DNA of 5,357 nucleotides, taken from NCBI GenBank assembly GCA_021161165.1, contig JAGHBF010000036.1:1-5357 (forward strand), written 5' to 3'. A program made the position numbers and the translations under genes. The notes beneath the pieces are model-generated. The model saw nothing but the letters and a program-made list of their open reading frames with translations. It was not told the DNA's origin and ran no database searches. This document shows positions 1 through 5,357 of the stretch, one piece after another (position 1 is the first letter of the stretch; every line of letters begins with the position of its first letter). This DNA comes from Candidatus Aminicenantota bacterium (GTDB taxonomy: Bacteria; Acidobacteriota; Aminicenantia; S016-38).

Positions 1-402
1 ATTGTATACTGCTCCACAGTTTGGACATATCCTCCGAGCCGTAAGCCTCTTTATTACTTCCCCTTCAGGAACATTTATATAAATTGCTTTTATATCCGAA
101 TTAGAAAATTTCTCAAGTGCTTCAGCCTGCTTTAAATTCCTGGGGAAACCATCCAGGATACATCCTCTGGCACATTCATTAGATTTCAGTTTTTCCATTA
201 CAATACCTATAACTATATCATCGCTGACGAGTTTTCCCCTTTCCATGGTCTCCTTTGCCTTAAGGCCCAGAGGAGTCTTGTTTCTGACTGCTTCTCTTAG
301 AATATCTCCTGTAGAAATTCTTGGCATCCCTATCTTTCTGGATAGAAGCTCTCCCTGAGTTCCCTTTCCAGCACCCGGGGGGCCAAGAAGTATGTAAATC
401 AT
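1..402 (-). CDS. adk: Adenylate kinase, N-terminal 134 residues (cut by window edge)
   Basis: Cytoplasmic adenylate kinase (ATP + AMP to 2 ADP). The reading frame is open from the ATG at 402 to base 1 without a stop, so it is cut by the window edge and not broken. The full protein should be about 210-220 residues. Visible motifs are the P-loop GPPGAGKGT (residues 7-15), the AMP-site STGD (30-33) with Arg36, and the signature DGFPR (84-88). The LID domain begins near Arg122-123, where CPNCG (Cys126, Cys129) forms the first half of a zinc site typical of Gram-positive and thermophile-type enzymes. The second half lies outside the window. The start overlaps the secY stop as ATGA, with GAGG six bases upstream of the ATG, inside the last secY codons. 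This suggests translational coupling. The secY-adk order is standard for this operon. Residue 89 is Asn where Thr is common, a variation I regard as minor. Confidence 0.97.
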   Translation of the reverse strand, partial: MIYILLGPPGAGKGTQGELLSRKIGMPRISTGDILREAVRNKTPLGLKAKETMERGKLVSDDIVIGIVMEKLKSNECARGCILDGFPRNLKQAEALEKFSNSDIKAIYINVPEGEVIKRLTARRICPNCGAVYN

Positions 403-1778
403 CTTCTTCCTCTTACTCTTACACCTTTTATAAATCCATCATAGTTCCTCATGACCAGCTGAGCTTCAATCTGTTGCAGGGTATCCATCGCAACTCCTAC
501 AACAATGAGCAGAGATGTTCCTCCAAAGAAGAACTGGATCCCAAGTCCGGAAACAACCCAATCAGGCATAATCCTCTCAAGTGAAGGTCCGATCCATGGA
601 AGAGCTCCGACTTTAAACCCGAAAATCATGAACTCTGGAATTATTGCCACAAGGGCAAGATATATGGCTCCAACAAAAGTCAACCTTGAAAGAACCCTAT
701 CTATATAATCTGCTGTGGGTTTTCCTGGTCTTATTCCAGGGATAAATCCACCATATTTTCTCACGTTATCCGCAACGTCCTGAGGATTGAATATTATAGA
801 AACATAAAAATAGGTAAAGAAGATTATTCCAATGAAATAAAGAAGATTGTAAAGAGGCATTCCCCAGCTCAATTGCCTTGCAATCTCAGCAAACCATTTA
901 TATTTATTTGCCAGCCCCTGAAAAGCGGTTGGGATTGTGACTATAGAAGAGGCGAAAATAATTGGGATAACACCGCCTGTGTTAACCTTTATCGGTAAAT
1001 GGGTAGATTGTCCTCCGTAAACTCTTCTGCCTACTACTCTTTTTGCATATTGAATGGGAATTCTTCTGTAAGCTCTCTCAACAAAAACAACTATCCCTAT
1101 TATGGCAACCAAAAGAACAACAAAAAGAATAAGACTTATTATGCTAACTTCCCCATCTACCACCTGCTGATATACACGTTTAAACTGAGCTGGGAATCTT
1201 TTTATAATTCCTGCAAAAATCAAAAGTGAAATTCCGTTCCCTATTCCCTTTTCCGTAATCTGTTCTCCAAGCCACATAAGGAAGATACTTCCTGTAGTCA
1301 GTGTTAAAACTGTCAGCAAGCGGAATCCCCATCCCGGAAACATAACCACCCTCATTCCCCCGGCGCTCATAGATTCAAGCATTGTTGCTATACCCAGTGA
1401 CTGAATTACACAAATCAAAACTGTTCCGTAGCGGGTATATTCTGTTATTTTTTTCCTGCCATATTCTCCTTCCTTTGAAAGCCTTTCTATATAAGGAGAA
1501 ACAACCACAAGGAGTTCCATAATAATAGCAGCTGATATATAGGGCATGACCCCGAGGGCAAATATAGTCATCTGTGAAAGGTTCCCCCCGGAGAAAAGAT
1601 CAACCAGGCCCAGGAAGCTTCCCTGCACTTGCTTAAAGAAAGCAGCAAGTGCCTTACCGTTTATCCCTGGAGTTGGAATATGACCTCCGATTCTGAAAAC
1701 CGCGAGCATGGCGAGGGTAAATAAAACCCTCTTTTTGAGTTCCGGAATAGAGAATATGTTCCTAATAGGATTAGACAC
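399..1778 (-). CDS. secY: Protein translocase subunit SecY
   Basis: SecY is the pore-forming inner-membrane subunit of the SecYEG translocon, which exports unfolded proteins with SecA and inserts membrane proteins with the ribosome. The protein is 459 residues, within the usual 420-460. About ten hydrophobic segments can be seen, near residues 17-35, 70-93, 117-135, 153-172, 181-195, 212-234, 267-286, 308-330, 366-386 and 410-431. The region after segment 1 (about 50-66) corresponds to the plug. Family hallmarks are PYISAAIIMELL (79-90), SKEGEYGRKKI (101-111), the cytoplasmic loop VERAYRRIPIQYAKR (233-247), GFIPGIRPGKPT (344-355) and the basic tail after QIEAQLVMRNYDGF. The start is GTG: AGGAGG lies five bases upstream, inside the end of rplO, and the SNPIRNIF opening fits SecY. 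One base separates it from rplO, and its TGA overlaps the adk ATG. No signal peptide is expected. Confidence 0.98.
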   Translation of the reverse strand: MSNPIRNIFSIPELKKRVLFTLAMLAVFRIGGHIPTPGINGKALAAFFKQVQGSFLGLVDLFSGGNLSQMTIFALGVMPYISAAIIMELLVVVSPYIERLSKEGEYGRKKITEYTRYGTVLICVIQSLGIATMLESMSAGGMRVVMFPGWGFRLLTVLTLTTGSIFLMWLGEQITEKGIGNGISLLIFAGIIKRFPAQFKRVYQQVVDGEVSIISLILFVVLLVAIIGIVVFVERAYRRIPIQYAKRVVGRRVYGGQSTHLPIKVNTGGVIPIIFASSIVTIPTAFQGLANKYKWFAEIARQLSWGMPLYNLLYFIGIIFFTYFYVSIIFNPQDVADNVRKYGGFIPGIRPGKPTADYIDRVLSRLTFVGAIYLALVAIIPEFMIFGFKVGALPWIGPSLERIMPDWVVSGLGIQFFFGGTSLLIVVGVAMDTLQQIEAQLVMRNYDGFIKGVRVRGRR

Positions 1779-1779
1779 T

Positions 1780-2226
1780 TCAACCTCCTATTTCTACTGC
1801 TTTTCCCCCTGCTTCCTCTATCTTTTCTTTAGCTTTTTTGCTGAATTTGTGGGCATGTATCTCATACGCCCTCTTCAACTCTCCAGCAGAAAGAACTTTT
1901 ACGGGGACGTTAAGCTTCTTTATAATACCTTTCTCCTTTAAAACTTCAGGAGTTATAACCTTATGTCTGAGAGGAGCTATCTGCTTCAGGTTGACCTCCT
2001 GGTATTCCTTTGCAAAAAGAGAGTTTTTGAAACCTCTTTTGGGAACTCTCCTATAAAGTGGCATCTGACCGCCTTCAAACCCCCACTTACGGGAGTATCC
2101 ACTGCGGGATTTCTGTCCCTTGTGTCCCCTGCCAGCTGTCTTCCCGAGGCCTGAACCAGGACCTCTTCCTACTCTTTTCCTTTCCTTTACTGACCTTTTC
2201 ATTGGTGAAAGATTGTGAAGTCTCAT
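1780..2226 (-). CDS. rplO: Large-subunit ribosomal protein L15 (uL15)
   Basis: L15 is a late-assembly protein of the large ribosomal subunit that threads into 23S rRNA. The 148-residue length is typical of bacteria. The basic, glycine-rich N-terminal extension is clear: ERKRVGRGPGSGLGKTAGRGHKGQKSRSG lies at about residues 15-43 and is the part that penetrates rRNA. It is followed by FEGGQMPLYRRVPKRGF (50-66). The globular C-terminal half carries the family signature region around VKVLSAGELKRAYEIHAHKFS (109-129). The ATG overlaps the rpmD stop as ATGA, and an AGGAGG sits four bases upstream inside the last rpmD codons, pointing to coupled translation. The last codons, ATA GGA GGT, in turn supply the ribosome binding site for secY. 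The fit to family is good along the whole length and nothing looks broken. Confidence 0.98.
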   Translation of the reverse strand: MRLHNLSPMKRSVKERKRVGRGPGSGLGKTAGRGHKGQKSRSGYSRKWGFEGGQMPLYRRVPKRGFKNSLFAKEYQEVNLKQIAPLRHKVITPEVLKEKGIIKKLNVPVKVLSAGELKRAYEIHAHKFSKKAKEKIEEAGGKAVEIGG

Positions 2227-2417
2227 TTTACCTCCTCCACTCTTACCAGGTGAGGCACTTTGTTTATCATCCCCCTGATAGAAGGGGTATCTTCTCTTAT
2301 GACTGAACTATTGAGTTTTCTCAGTCCTAATCCTTTTAATACTTCCCTCTGGTACCTTGAATATCCTATAGGACTTTTAACAAGAGTTATTTTTATCTTT
2401 TTCTTGACTTTGGCCAT
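2223..2417 (-). CDS. rpmD: Large-subunit ribosomal protein L30 (uL30)
   Basis: L30 is a small protein of the large subunit, absent from some bacterial lineages but present here. It has 64 residues, slightly longer than the usual 58-60. The core KITLVKSPIGYSRYQREVLKGLGLRKL (about 9-35) and IRGMINKVPHLVRVEEV (47-63) are diagnostic. The start is placed at the ATG at 2417 because MAKVKKKIKITL matches the family opening and no later Met occurs before residue 50. This makes the gene overlap the end of rpsE by 25 bases in a different frame, an unusually long overlap for this operon. AGGAGG is present ten bases before the ATG, within rpsE, a longer spacing than at the other genes here. The stop TGA overlaps the rplO start. 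Confidence 0.96.
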   Translation of the reverse strand: MAKVKKKIKITLVKSPIGYSRYQREVLKGLGLRKLNSSVIREDTPSIRGMINKVPHLVRVEEVK

Positions 2418-2917
2418 ACCTCTTCAACCTCCTTTCCTCTTTCATTTGCATATTTATAAGGGTCAAGAAGCATTTTTAAAGCTTCCATAGTGGCATATGC
2501 ATTTGAAATAGGATTTCTTGAACCCAGAATCTTTGCAAGAACATCCTTTACTCCAGCAAGTTCCAGAATCTTCCTTACAGAACTTCCTGCAATAACTCCA
2601 GTACCCTCAGCTGCCGGCTTTATAAGAACCTTCGCCGCACCGAACTTAGCTTCTACTGCATGGGGAATAGTAGTTCCAATAATGGGAATTCTAATCATGT
2701 TCTTTCTGGCACGTTCTATAGCTTTGGAAATTGCAAGAGGAACTTCTCTTGCCTTTCCCTTACCAATCCCAATTCTGCCGTTCTTGTCTCCAACAGCTAC
2801 AAAAACAGAAAATCTGAGGTTTTTACCACCAGTAACAACCTTGGTTACCCTTCTAATAGAAAGAATCTCTTCAAAGGTCTGAATGTCTTCAGGCATCTGA
2901 TTATTTGAATCCCTCAT
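2393..2917 (-). CDS. rpsE: Small-subunit ribosomal protein S5 (uS5)
   Basis: S5 is a small-subunit protein near the mRNA entry site that contributes to decoding fidelity and is the classical site of spectinomycin resistance. The 174 residues fit the family. The N-terminal double-stranded-RNA-binding-like domain covers about residues 16-79. It includes VTKVVTGGKNLRFSVFVAVG (24-43), GRIGIGKGKAREVPLAISKA (47-66) and the following basic helix. The C-terminal domain starts near 85 and includes KPAAEGTGVIAGSSVRKILE (100-119) and the GSRNPISNAYATMEAL region (132-147). A start at the Met of MPEDIQ (residue 8) is possible but less likely: a textbook AGGAGG-AAAA-ATG sits at the chosen start, with the AGGAGG fused to the rplR amber stop. 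The last 25 bases are also the start of rpmD. I see no resistance-type deletion in the N-terminal loop. Confidence 0.98.
   Translation of the reverse strand: MRDSNNQMPEDIQTFEEILSIRRVTKVVTGGKNLRFSVFVAVGDKNGRIGIGKGKAREVPLAISKAIERARKNMIRIPIIGTTIPHAVEAKFGAAKVLIKPAAEGTGVIAGSSVRKILELAGVKDVLAKILGSRNPISNAYATMEALKMLLDPYKYANERGKEVEEVWPKSRKR
2428..2433 (-). promoter_or_regulatory. Distant Shine-Dalgarno of rpmD inside rpsE
   Basis: AGGAGG lies within the Lys-Glu-Val codons near the rpsE C-terminus, ten bases before the rpmD ATG. That is roughly double the spacing at the other genes here. A second GAGG abuts the ATG too closely to work well. Efficient L30 translation may depend on ribosomes finishing rpsE, which is inferred from the 25-base overlap. 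Confidence 0.6.
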
Positions 2918-2925
2918 TTTTCCTC

Positions 2926-3300
2926 CTAAAATTTCAGTCCTGCTTTTCTGGCAGCATCTGCTAAGGCTTTAAGTTTGCCATGGTAGGGATATCCATTTCT
3001 ATCAAAAACCACTCTCTCAATTCCCTTTTCCTTAAGTCTTTGAGCTATGAGTTCACCAAGCTTCTCTGCTGCTTTCAGATTCTTGCGATTCTTTCCGAAT
3101 TCCTCAAACGACTTTTCAAGTGTTGAAGCAAACGCTATGGTCCTTCCGGATTCATCATCCACTGCTTGCACGTAAAGATATCGGTTACTTTTGTAAATAG
3201 TAAGTCTTGGCCTTTCCGCTGTACCAAATATCTTTTTCCTTATCCTCTTCTTAACCCTTAATCTCCTTTCTTTTTTTATTCTTATTTTGTCCTTAATCAT
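2926..3300 (-). CDS. rplR: Large-subunit ribosomal protein L18 (uL18)
   Basis: L18 binds 5S rRNA together with L5 and helps build the central protuberance of the large subunit. From the ATG at 3300 the product is 124 residues, the usual bacterial size. It has a very basic N-terminus (Lys/Arg-rich to about residue 24) and then RPRLTIYKSNRYLYVQAVDD (30-49). It ends in the characteristic FDRNGYPYHGKLKALADAARKAGL (99-122). A GTG one codon upstream (3303) would add one residue. I prefer the ATG because AGGGG lies seven bases upstream of it and because the stop/start arrangement TGATG with rplF is a classic coupling overlap of one base. The gene ends in TAG, which is part of the rpsE ribosome binding site. 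An A7 run in codons 8-10 is in the phase of a -1 slippery site, but I regard it as incidental. Confidence 0.97.
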   Translation of the reverse strand: MIKDKIRIKKERRLRVKKRIRKKIFGTAERPRLTIYKSNRYLYVQAVDDESGRTIAFASTLEKSFEEFGKNRKNLKAAEKLGELIAQRLKEKGIERVVFDRNGYPYHGKLKALADAARKAGLKF

Positions 3301-3845
3301 CACCTCACCCCTGATTTACCTGGTTTTAAAATAAGAACTTCCCCTTCGTACCTTATGCCTTTACCCTTATATGCATCAGGCTCACGGAAACTTCTTATTT
3401 CTGCAGCTACAGCTCCAACCCTCTGTTTATCTATTCCTCTCACGATTATCTTATTTGGTTTCTCCACCGTTATTTCCACGTCATCCGGGATAGGATAAAT
3501 TATGGGATGTGAGTAACCAAGAGCAAAATGTAGTTCTTTCCCCTTGAGATCTACCCTGTATCCTACACCAACAACTTCGAGCCTTTTTTCAAAACCTCTG
3601 GTCAGACCGATAACCGCGTTATTAGCAAGAGCCCTTGCCAGTCCATGATATGCCCTTGTCTGTTTGAGGTCATTTTCTCTTAAGAATATAAGTCTATCAC
3701 CCTCAACTTTTACCTTTATTCCAGGGGGAATTGGAGTTTCCATCTTACCTTTTTGGCTTTCAAATGTTATTTTTCGATTTTTCTCGTCTATTGTTACCTT
3801 AACCCCCTGCGGTATAACAACCGGTTTTTTACCTATCCTGCTCAT
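3300..3845 (-). CDS. rplF: Large-subunit ribosomal protein L6 (uL6)
   Basis: L6 is a two-domain large-subunit protein lying near the factor-binding stalk base and the sarcin-ricin loop. The 181 residues are normal. The opening MSRIGKKPVVIPQGVKV is canonical. The two repeated L6 domains cover about residues 11-82 and 90-165. Diagnostic stretches are AYHGLARALANNAVIGLTRGF (65-85), LEVVGVGYRV (89-98), LGYSHPI (109-115) and the signature EPDAYKGKGIRYEGE (155-169). The tail after this, LILKPGKSGVR, is less arginine-rich than the usual RRK.GK ending and looks mildly divergent, but the frame is continuous. The start has AGGAGG four bases upstream, fused to the rpsH amber stop. The TGA stop shares its last base with the rplR ATG. 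Confidence 0.98.
   Translation of the reverse strand: MSRIGKKPVVIPQGVKVTIDEKNRKITFESQKGKMETPIPPGIKVKVEGDRLIFLRENDLKQTRAYHGLARALANNAVIGLTRGFEKRLEVVGVGYRVDLKGKELHFALGYSHPIIYPIPDDVEITVEKPNKIIVRGIDKQRVGAVAAEIRSFREPDAYKGKGIRYEGEVLILKPGKSGVR
3308..3312 (-). promoter_or_regulatory. Shine-Dalgarno candidate that decides the rplR start
   Basis: AGGGG lies seven bases before the ATG at 3300 and four before the GTG at 3303. The other candidate, GAGGTG, touches the ATG directly and is too close to serve it. The spacing and the TGATG overlap with rplF favour the ATG as the L18 start. This is one of only three starts in the window without a visible exact AGGAGG. Confidence 0.6.
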
Positions 3846-3853
3846 TTTTCCTC

Positions 3854-4258
3854 CTACCAGATATAACAGATCACTTCACCTCCAACTCCAAGTTCCTCTG
3901 CTTTCTTATCTGTGAGGATTCCCCTGGAGGTGGAAATAATAGCTATCCCCATTCCATCAAGAACTTTGGGTATAGAATCACTATCGCAGTATACCCTTCT
4001 TCCTGGTTTGCTTATCTTTTTTAGGCCGTTTATAACTGGTTCCTTTCTCTTTGGGTCTTTGTATTTAAGCTTAATCTTCAGTATGCCCTGTTTGTTGTCC
4101 TCTTCCACTTCATAGTCCTCAATATAACCTTCATCTCTCATAATCCTTGTTATCTCTATCTTCATATTGGATGCTGGAATATAGACATATTCTTTGCCTC
4201 TCTCAAGGGCATTTCTAATAATTGTGAGCATATCAGCAATTGGATCAGTCTGGCTCAT
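3854..4258 (-). CDS. rpsH: Small-subunit ribosomal protein S8 (uS8)
   Basis: S8 is a primary 16S rRNA binder that organises the central domain of the small subunit. In E. coli it is also the translational repressor of the spc operon, binding mRNA near the rplE start. Whether that holds here cannot be judged from this window. The 134 residues match the family. The opening TDPIADMLTIIRNAL (4-18) is canonical. The C-terminal RNA-binding part includes KPGRRVY (84-90), GMGIAIISTSRGILTDKKA (102-120) and the terminal GGEVICYIW (126-134). The ATG is preceded at five bases by AGGAGG, which is fused to the rpsN amber stop, and only nine bases separate the genes. It ends in TAG, itself part of the next ribosome binding site. 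Confidence 0.98.
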   Translation of the reverse strand: MSQTDPIADMLTIIRNALERGKEYVYIPASNMKIEITRIMRDEGYIEDYEVEEDNKQGILKIKLKYKDPKRKEPVINGLKKISKPGRRVYCDSDSIPKVLDGMGIAIISTSRGILTDKKAEELGVGGEVICYIW

Positions 4259-4267
4259 CTTTCCCTC

Positions 4268-4453
4268 CTACCATGAAGCTTTTTTAACACCGGGAATTTC
4301 TCCCTTTAATGCTAATTCTCTGAAACATAGTCTGCAAAGCCCGAACTTTCTAATATATCCCCTTGGCCTTCCGCATCTGCGGCAACGATTCCTGTGTCTT
4401 ACCTTATATTTGGGATTTTTTAAGCTTTTAGCTATTTTTGCCTTGGTTGCCAT
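4268..4453 (-). CDS. rpsN: Small-subunit ribosomal protein S14, zinc-binding type Z (uS14)
   Basis: S14 is a small-subunit head protein needed late in assembly. This is the short, 61-residue zinc-ribbon form. It has CRRC (Cys24, Cys27) and CRLC (Cys40, Cys43), followed by FRELALKGEIPGVKKASW, the conserved end. The long cysteine-free form found in many Proteobacteria is about 90-100 residues, so this is clearly type Z (also written rpsZ or rpsN1). In bacteria that hold both forms, the zinc-free paralogue is usually elsewhere and Zur-controlled. None is visible here. The gene sits in its standard place between L5 and S8. Only two bases separate it from rplE, and its AGGAGG is made by the two terminal Arg codons (AGG AGG) of rplE. 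Spacing to the ATG is five bases. Confidence 0.98.
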   Translation of the reverse strand: MATKAKIAKSLKNPKYKVRHRNRCRRCGRPRGYIRKFGLCRLCFRELALKGEIPGVKKASW

Positions 4454-4455
4454 CT

Positions 4456-5007
4456 TTACCTCCTGAAGGGCATACCGAACAGATTCAACAGTTCAAAGCC
4501 CTCTTCATCGGTTTTACCCGTGGTCACAAATGTAATATTCATTCCCCTTGATTTTTCAACCTTTGTATAATCTATCTCAGGGAAAATCAGCTGATCTTTA
4601 ACTCCTATCGTGTAATTGCCTTTTCCATCAAAACTTTTTGGACTAAGACCTCTAAAGTCCCTGACTCTGGGAAGGGCAATGCTTATAAACCTGTCTAAAA
4701 ACTCGTACATGCGGTCCCCCCTCAGGGTTACCATACATGCTATAGGCTGCCTTTTCCTTACTCTGAAACTGGATATAGATTTTTTCGCTCTCTTTATTGC
4801 AGGCCACTGACCTGTAATTATACTGAGCTCTTTCATAGCTACTTCAAGCTCTTTTACATTTTGAGTTGCTTCACCCACACCCATATTGATAACTATCTTT
4901 TCGAGCTTTGGAACCTGCATTATGTTTTTATACTTAAATCTTTTCATAAGCTCAGGAACTATTTCTTTGTAATATTTTTCCTTTAACCTGGGCACATATG
5001 TCATCAT
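4456..5007 (-). CDS. rplE: Large-subunit ribosomal protein L5 (uL5)
   Basis: L5 binds 5S rRNA in the central protuberance and contacts the P-site tRNA. The 183 residues (182 if the second Met is used) are close to the usual 179-180. Canonical stretches are RLKEKYYKEIVPELMKRF (7-24), NIMQVPKLEKIVINMGVGEA (28-47) and GQWPAIKRAKKSISSFRVR (66-84). They are followed by GDRMYEFLDRFISIALPRVRDF (97-118), SFDGKGNYTIGVKDQLIFPEI (125-145) and the MNITFVTT strand (156-163). The start is ambiguous: two ATGs are adjacent at 5007 and 5004. AGGAGG lies three bases before the first and six before the second, so initiation at 5004 is at least as likely. The neighbours fit, with L24 seven bases upstream and S14 two bases downstream. 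The terminal FRR supplies the rpsN ribosome binding site. Confidence 0.98.
   Translation of the reverse strand: MMTYVPRLKEKYYKEIVPELMKRFKYKNIMQVPKLEKIVINMGVGEATQNVKELEVAMKELSIITGQWPAIKRAKKSISSFRVRKRQPIACMVTLRGDRMYEFLDRFISIALPRVRDFRGLSPKSFDGKGNYTIGVKDQLIFPEIDYTKVEKSRGMNITFVTTGKTDEEGFELLNLFGMPFRR
4459..4464 (-). promoter_or_regulatory. Shine-Dalgarno of rpsN encoded by the last two Arg codons of rplE
   Basis: The final sense codons of rplE are AGG AGG, followed by TAA and then the rpsN start five bases after the AGGAGG. The terminal Arg-Arg of L5 and the S14 ribosome binding site are therefore the same six bases. AGG is often a rare Arg codon in bacteria, so its doubled use here may reflect the signal more than the protein; that is an inference. 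Confidence 0.85.
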
Positions 5008-5010
5008 TTA

Positions 5011-5016
5011 CCTCCT
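5011..5016 (-). promoter_or_regulatory. Shine-Dalgarno of rplE, fused to the rplX stop
   Basis: Reading the minus strand, TAGGAGGTAAATGATG joins the rplX amber stop to AGGAGG and to two tandem ATG codons. Spacing is three bases to the first ATG and six to the second. The other starts in this window with an exact AGGAGG use four to five bases (ten for rpmD), so neither ATG can be excluded on spacing alone. Confidence 0.85.
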
Positions 5017-5347
5017 AATCCAGTTCTTTCCCGCAGCTTCCACAAACTCTAACTTTCCTTCCATCAGCCATCACTCTAACTTTAATTCTTACTCCCTTCT
5101 CGCAGTTGGTACAGTAATACATAACATTTGAAATATGTAAGGGAAGCTCTTTTTCCAGCCTTCCACCCTGAATTCCTTTCTGAGGATTGGGCCTCTCGTG
5201 ACTATAGTGAAGATTAACTTTTTCAACAATAACTCTTCCCTTCTCGGGGAATACTGTCAATATTTTCCCCATTTTCCCCTTTTCCTTTCCTGAAACAACT
5301 ATGACAAAATCTCCTTTTTTCAGTTTGGTTTTAATTTTGCTACCCAT
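5015..5347 (-). CDS. rplX: Large-subunit ribosomal protein L24 (uL24), four-cysteine form
   Basis: L24 is an assembly initiator of the large subunit that binds the 5' region of 23S rRNA and sits near the exit tunnel. The 110 residues are typical. A KOW motif covers about residues 10-30 (KKGDFVIVVSGKEKGKMGKI). It is followed by VEKVNLHYSHERPNPQKGIQGG (41-62) and the HISNVMYY strand (71-78). The C-terminal end carries two CxxC pairs, CTNC (79, 82) and CGSC (102, 105). These likely form a zinc ribbon, in place of the cysteine-free version found in for example E. coli. GAGGTG lies four bases upstream of the ATG at the very edge of the window, so the full ribosome binding site cannot be seen. The upstream neighbour is outside; rplN would be expected. 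The gene ends in TAG within the rplE ribosome binding site. Confidence 0.98.
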   Translation of the reverse strand: MGSKIKTKLKKGDFVIVVSGKEKGKMGKILTVFPEKGRVIVEKVNLHYSHERPNPQKGIQGGRLEKELPLHISNVMYYCTNCEKGVRIKVRVMADGRKVRVCGSCGKELD

Positions 5348-5357
5348 TTTTCACCTC

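Noticed and set aside
1..402. adk as a truncated pseudogene
   Set aside because: The frame stays open to the window edge with all motifs intact, so the missing C-terminal part is explained by the window limit.
2490..2882. A 130-codon open frame on the plus strand
   Set aside because: It lies wholly antisense to rpsE, which is conserved along its full length. Its product shows no recognisable family or domain and reads as the complement of S5 codons, so it is a shadow.
3271..3277. A7 run in rplR codons 8-10, in phase A_AAA_AAA as a possible -1 frameshift site
   Set aside because: A -1 shift would reach a TAA after six further codons and yield a useless peptide. No clear downstream structure or well-placed upstream stimulatory Shine-Dalgarno is seen, and Lys-rich L18 N-termini produce such runs naturally.
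4194..4466. A 90-codon open frame on the plus strand crossing two gene junctions
   Set aside because: It is antisense to the start of rpsH, all of rpsN and the very end of rplE, with no visible ribosome binding site or family resemblance. Its hydrophobic look arises from the complement of Lys/Arg-rich codons.
4990..5040. Possible S8-repressor mRNA site near the rplX/rplE junction, as in E. coli
   Set aside because: I could not make out the helix with the conserved internal bulge expected for S8 binding, and the gap is only seven bases. No claim is made; a covariance-model search across relatives would decide.
1..5357. Internal promoters, terminators, repeats, tRNAs, CRISPR arrays or mobile elements
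   Set aside because: With about 45 non-coding bases there is almost no room for them. I saw no convincing paired -35/-10 boxes, no hairpin followed by a T run at gene ends, and no repeats beyond the shared Shine-Dalgarno contexts.

Overview
This window is a compact stretch of a bacterial ribosomal-protein operon of the spc type, read entirely on the minus strand, so transcription runs from high to low coordinates. The order is rplX (L24), rplE (L5), rpsN (zinc-type S14), rpsH (S8), rplF (L6), rplR (L18), rpsE (S5), rpmD (L30), rplO (L15), secY and adk. The adk gene runs off the low-coordinate edge. This is the canonical bacterial order, with no gene inserted or missing between L24 and Adk.

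Packing is extreme. About 45 bases of the window lie outside coding sequence, and no gap between genes exceeds 9 bases. Four junctions overlap: rplF/rplR by 1 nt, rpmD/rplO and secY/adk by 4 nt (ATGA), and rpsE/rpmD by 25 nt. Eight of the eleven starts carry an exact AGGAGG Shine-Dalgarno sequence. At four junctions the amber stop of the upstream gene is fused to it as TAGGAGG. I see no promoter, terminator, RNA gene, repeat, CRISPR array or mobile element. The operon's promoter and end must lie outside the window.

Functionally, the upstream genes supply parts of the large subunit (L24, L5, L6, L18, L30, L15) and small subunit (S14, S8, S5). SecY is the pore of the Sec translocon, and Adk balances adenine nucleotides. 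The expected neighbours just outside (rplN, rpsQ and rpmC upstream; map, infA and rpmJ downstream) are inferred from standard gene order and are not seen.

The organism is a bacterium: L24, L18, L15 and SecY are all bacterial in type. Base composition looks moderately AT-rich by eye. L24 has two CxxC pairs, S14 is the short four-cysteine form, and Adk begins a zinc-type LID. That combination is common in Gram-positive, thermophilic and several deep or uncultured lineages. An Acidobacteriota/Aminicenantes-like source is my low-confidence guess from the overall look of the proteins.

I found no previously undescribed system here. The region is core housekeeping, and the observations reported concern translation signals and start choice.
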